Source: a bacterium (GTDB lineage Bacteria; Spirochaetota; Spirochaetia; JABEVK01). From it: DNA of 5,941 nt. The DNA is taken from positions 1-5,941 of the forward strand of contig JAJXWL010000130.1 in the NCBI GenBank assembly GCA_021781625.1, in the 5' to 3' direction. This document shows, piece after piece, positions 5,863 to 5,941 of the stretch (position 1 is the stretch's first letter; each line of letters begins with the position of its first letter). A model generated the notes under the pieces. That model saw only the letters and a program-made list of their open reading frames with translations, was not told the DNA's origin and searched no databases. A program made the position numbers and the translations under genes.

Positions 5863-5941
5863 GACCGGTGATGAAGTTTTTCTAGTGAAACCGCGTGAAG
5901 AGCAAGGGCGCGCGGCGGAACTCAGGCTCCGGGTTTTCTCC
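5840..5941. other. Downstream tail; undecided partial ORF running off the window
   Basis: The last roughly 57 bases are clearly more GC-rich than the rest of the window. On the plus strand a GTG at 5885 opens a frame to the window end (MKPREEQGRAAELRLRVFS), with only a weak GATGAAG as ribosome site. On the minus strand a frame enters from the right (GENPEPEFRRAPLLFTRFH) and stops at TAG, complement of 5882-5884. Either could be the edge of a neighbouring gene. Too little is present to choose, and I recognise neither. No intrinsic terminator is evident for the AraC-type gene. Confidence 0.25.

Noticed and set aside
5882..5941. Minus-strand gene end entering from the right edge
   Set aside because: Nineteen codons without a recognisable motif, and an equally open plus-strand frame overlaps it; not called as a gene.

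Overview
The window reads as a bacterial chromosomal segment with a complete xylose-utilisation locus, flanked on the left by an orphan chemoreceptor-like gene and the 3' end of a LuxR-type regulator. The xylose isomerase is of the long (group II) type. That enzyme, together with a soluble MCP-like protein and intermediate base composition, would fit a free-living or gut spirochaete (Treponema/Spirochaeta-like), but Firmicutes and other phyla are not excluded. The taxonomic call is an inference from protein style only.

Layout. 1-179 (+): C-terminal end of a LuxR-family regulator, entering from the left. 180-450: a non-coding stretch dominated by a 22-bp tandem repeat (best copies 209-318, degenerate copies in register on both sides), followed by a weak candidate promoter. 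451-2028 (+): a soluble MCP-like protein with a degenerate signalling tip and an unrecognised C-terminal domain of about 200 residues. 2029-2064: a short convergent gap with no obvious terminator. 2065-3399 (-): xylA. 3439-4932 (-): xylB, transcribed first in a xylB-xylA operon. 4933-5017: a compact divergent promoter region. 5018-5839 (+): an AraC-family regulator. 5840-5941: a GC-rising tail that holds an aborted 8-codon ORF and an undecided partial ORF.

How it works together. XylA converts D-xylose to D-xylulose and XylB phosphorylates it to D-xylulose-5-phosphate for the pentose phosphate pathway. No xylose transporter is present in the window. The divergent AraC-type protein, with an N-terminal cupin-like sensor, is the obvious candidate regulator of xylBA. 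Its promoter and the xylBA promoter appear to share one AT-rich core in opposite orientations, so the two transcripts may compete for RNA polymerase, and the araC-type mRNA may be leaderless.

Most worth a second look: the 22-bp repeat array with a dyad inside each unit, the divergent MCP-like protein with its unknown C-terminal domain, and the overlapping xylBA/araC promoters. I saw no RNA genes, insertion sequences or CRISPR arrays. Nothing here can be called a new biological system from sequence alone.
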